This document shows positions 50,188 through 50,551 of a stretch of DNA of 50,551 bases, one piece after another. Within the stretch, counting starts at the first letter, position 1; every line of letters starts with the position of its first letter. Both the position numbers and the translations under genes were made by a program. This stretch comes from Lysobacter sp. Root494 (GTDB lineage: Bacteria; Pseudomonadota; Gammaproteobacteria; Xanthomonadales; Xanthomonadaceae): the NCBI RefSeq assembly GCF_001427225.1, contig NZ_LMFH01000005.1:618327-668877 (forward strand). Direction: 5' to 3'. The notes beneath the pieces were generated by a model that saw only the letters and a list, made by a program, of their open reading frames with translations, had not been told where the DNA came from and did not search any database.

Positions 50188-50551
50188 ATGCCCACCGAAA
50201 TCCACCGCGGCCGCCTGATCGATCACATCCAGCTCGTCGTGCGCGACATCGAAGCCAGCCGTGCCTTTTACACCGCGGTGTTCGAAACCCTGCAGGTCCC
50301 GATGGACAAGGGCGCCGCCGACCACCTCTTCGCGGACGAACTCTTCATCTCCACCGCCGACAGCGAAGCCGCACAGGGCGAGCTCACCGGCCGCCACCAC
50401 ATCGCCTTCCAGGCCCGCGACCGCGCGATGGTCGACGCCTTCCACCGCACTGCACTCGCCCACGGCGGCAAGGACAACGGCAAGCCCGGCGAACGCCCGT
50501 ACCACCCCGGCTACTACGCCGCCTTCGCCCTCGACCCCGACGGCAACAACA
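50188..50551 (+). CDS. VOC family protein, cut by the right edge of the window
   Basis: The visible 121 residues form a VOC fold: 'LIDHIQLVVRDIEASRAFYT', 'RHHIAFQARDRAMVDAFHRT' and 'YYAAFALDPDGNN'. The last matches the usual 'DPDGNN.E' end of the family, so only a few residues are missing. The start is ATG 50188 with AAGGAG seven bases upstream. It is divergent from the TPR gene. Confidence 0.93.
   Translation, partial: MPTEIHRGRLIDHIQLVVRDIEASRAFYTAVFETLQVPMDKGAADHLFADELFISTADSEAAQGELTGRHHIAFQARDRAMVDAFHRTALAHGGKDNGKPGERPYHPGYYAAFALDPDGNN

Overview
The window is high-GC bacterial chromosome. Several things point to the Lysobacteraceae/Xanthomonadaceae: many secreted hydrolases with Sec, lipoprotein or Tat signals, two M13 metallopeptidases, a PhaZ7-like depolymerase, c-di-GMP genes, and dense intergenic families of palindromic (REP-like) repeats. 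The assignment is inferred from gene content and repeat style; there is no rRNA or marker gene here. I see no prophage, CRISPR array, tRNA or rRNA. The only transposase-type gene is a RAYT, which sits between copies of REP-like sequence.

Layout. 1-2.8 kb: RAYT with flanking REPs, an AmiD-like lipoprotein amidase, two small genes, a tandem REP pair and two large hairpins. 2.8-10.2 kb: a FAD-dependent dehydrogenase, an orphan Cys-rich lipoprotein, an XRE regulator/membrane-protein pair with a likely operator, a secreted PA-domain metalloprotease coupled to a small exported protein, and a small exported protein. 10.2-16.3 kb: an epoxide-hydrolase-like protein that lacks the usual His, a decayed HxlR regulator copy, a TRIC channel, an S9 peptidase, and an intact HxlR regulator divergent from an exported protein. 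16.3-22.9 kb: a membrane protein, a sugar O-acetyltransferase, DUF1456, a STAS-like protein, a YcgR-like PilZ protein divergent from a REC-REC-GGDEF protein, a membrane protein, and a MarR-GNAT fusion with an operator-like palindrome. 22.9-30.5 kb: a beta-propeller protein, the PhaZ7-like depolymerase, a CapA-like protein, a DUF2975/XRE/membrane operon, and a cluster of two DUF1801 proteins with an AraC regulator and a VOC protein. 30.5-40 kb: two M13 peptidases, a VOC protein, a His-rich TPR lipoprotein, an acyltransferase and a methyltransferase. 40-50.5 kb: a LysR-controlled DoxX/extradiol dioxygenase/esterase operon resembling the quinone-stress (mhq) gene set, a Tat-exported Gfo/Idh/MocA oxidoreductase, a frameshifted cupredoxin, a PLP decarboxylase, a serine hydrolase, a second TPR protein of the same family, and a VOC gene cut by the window edge.

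How the genes work together. The clearest functional units are the DoxX-dioxygenase-esterase operon with its divergent LysR gene, the PilZ/diguanylate cyclase pair, the two small-XRE/membrane-protein modules, and the small exported protein coupled to the PA-domain protease. I found no single large undescribed system. The best leads are these small modules, the HxlR duplication with one decayed copy, and the two His-rich TPR proteins.
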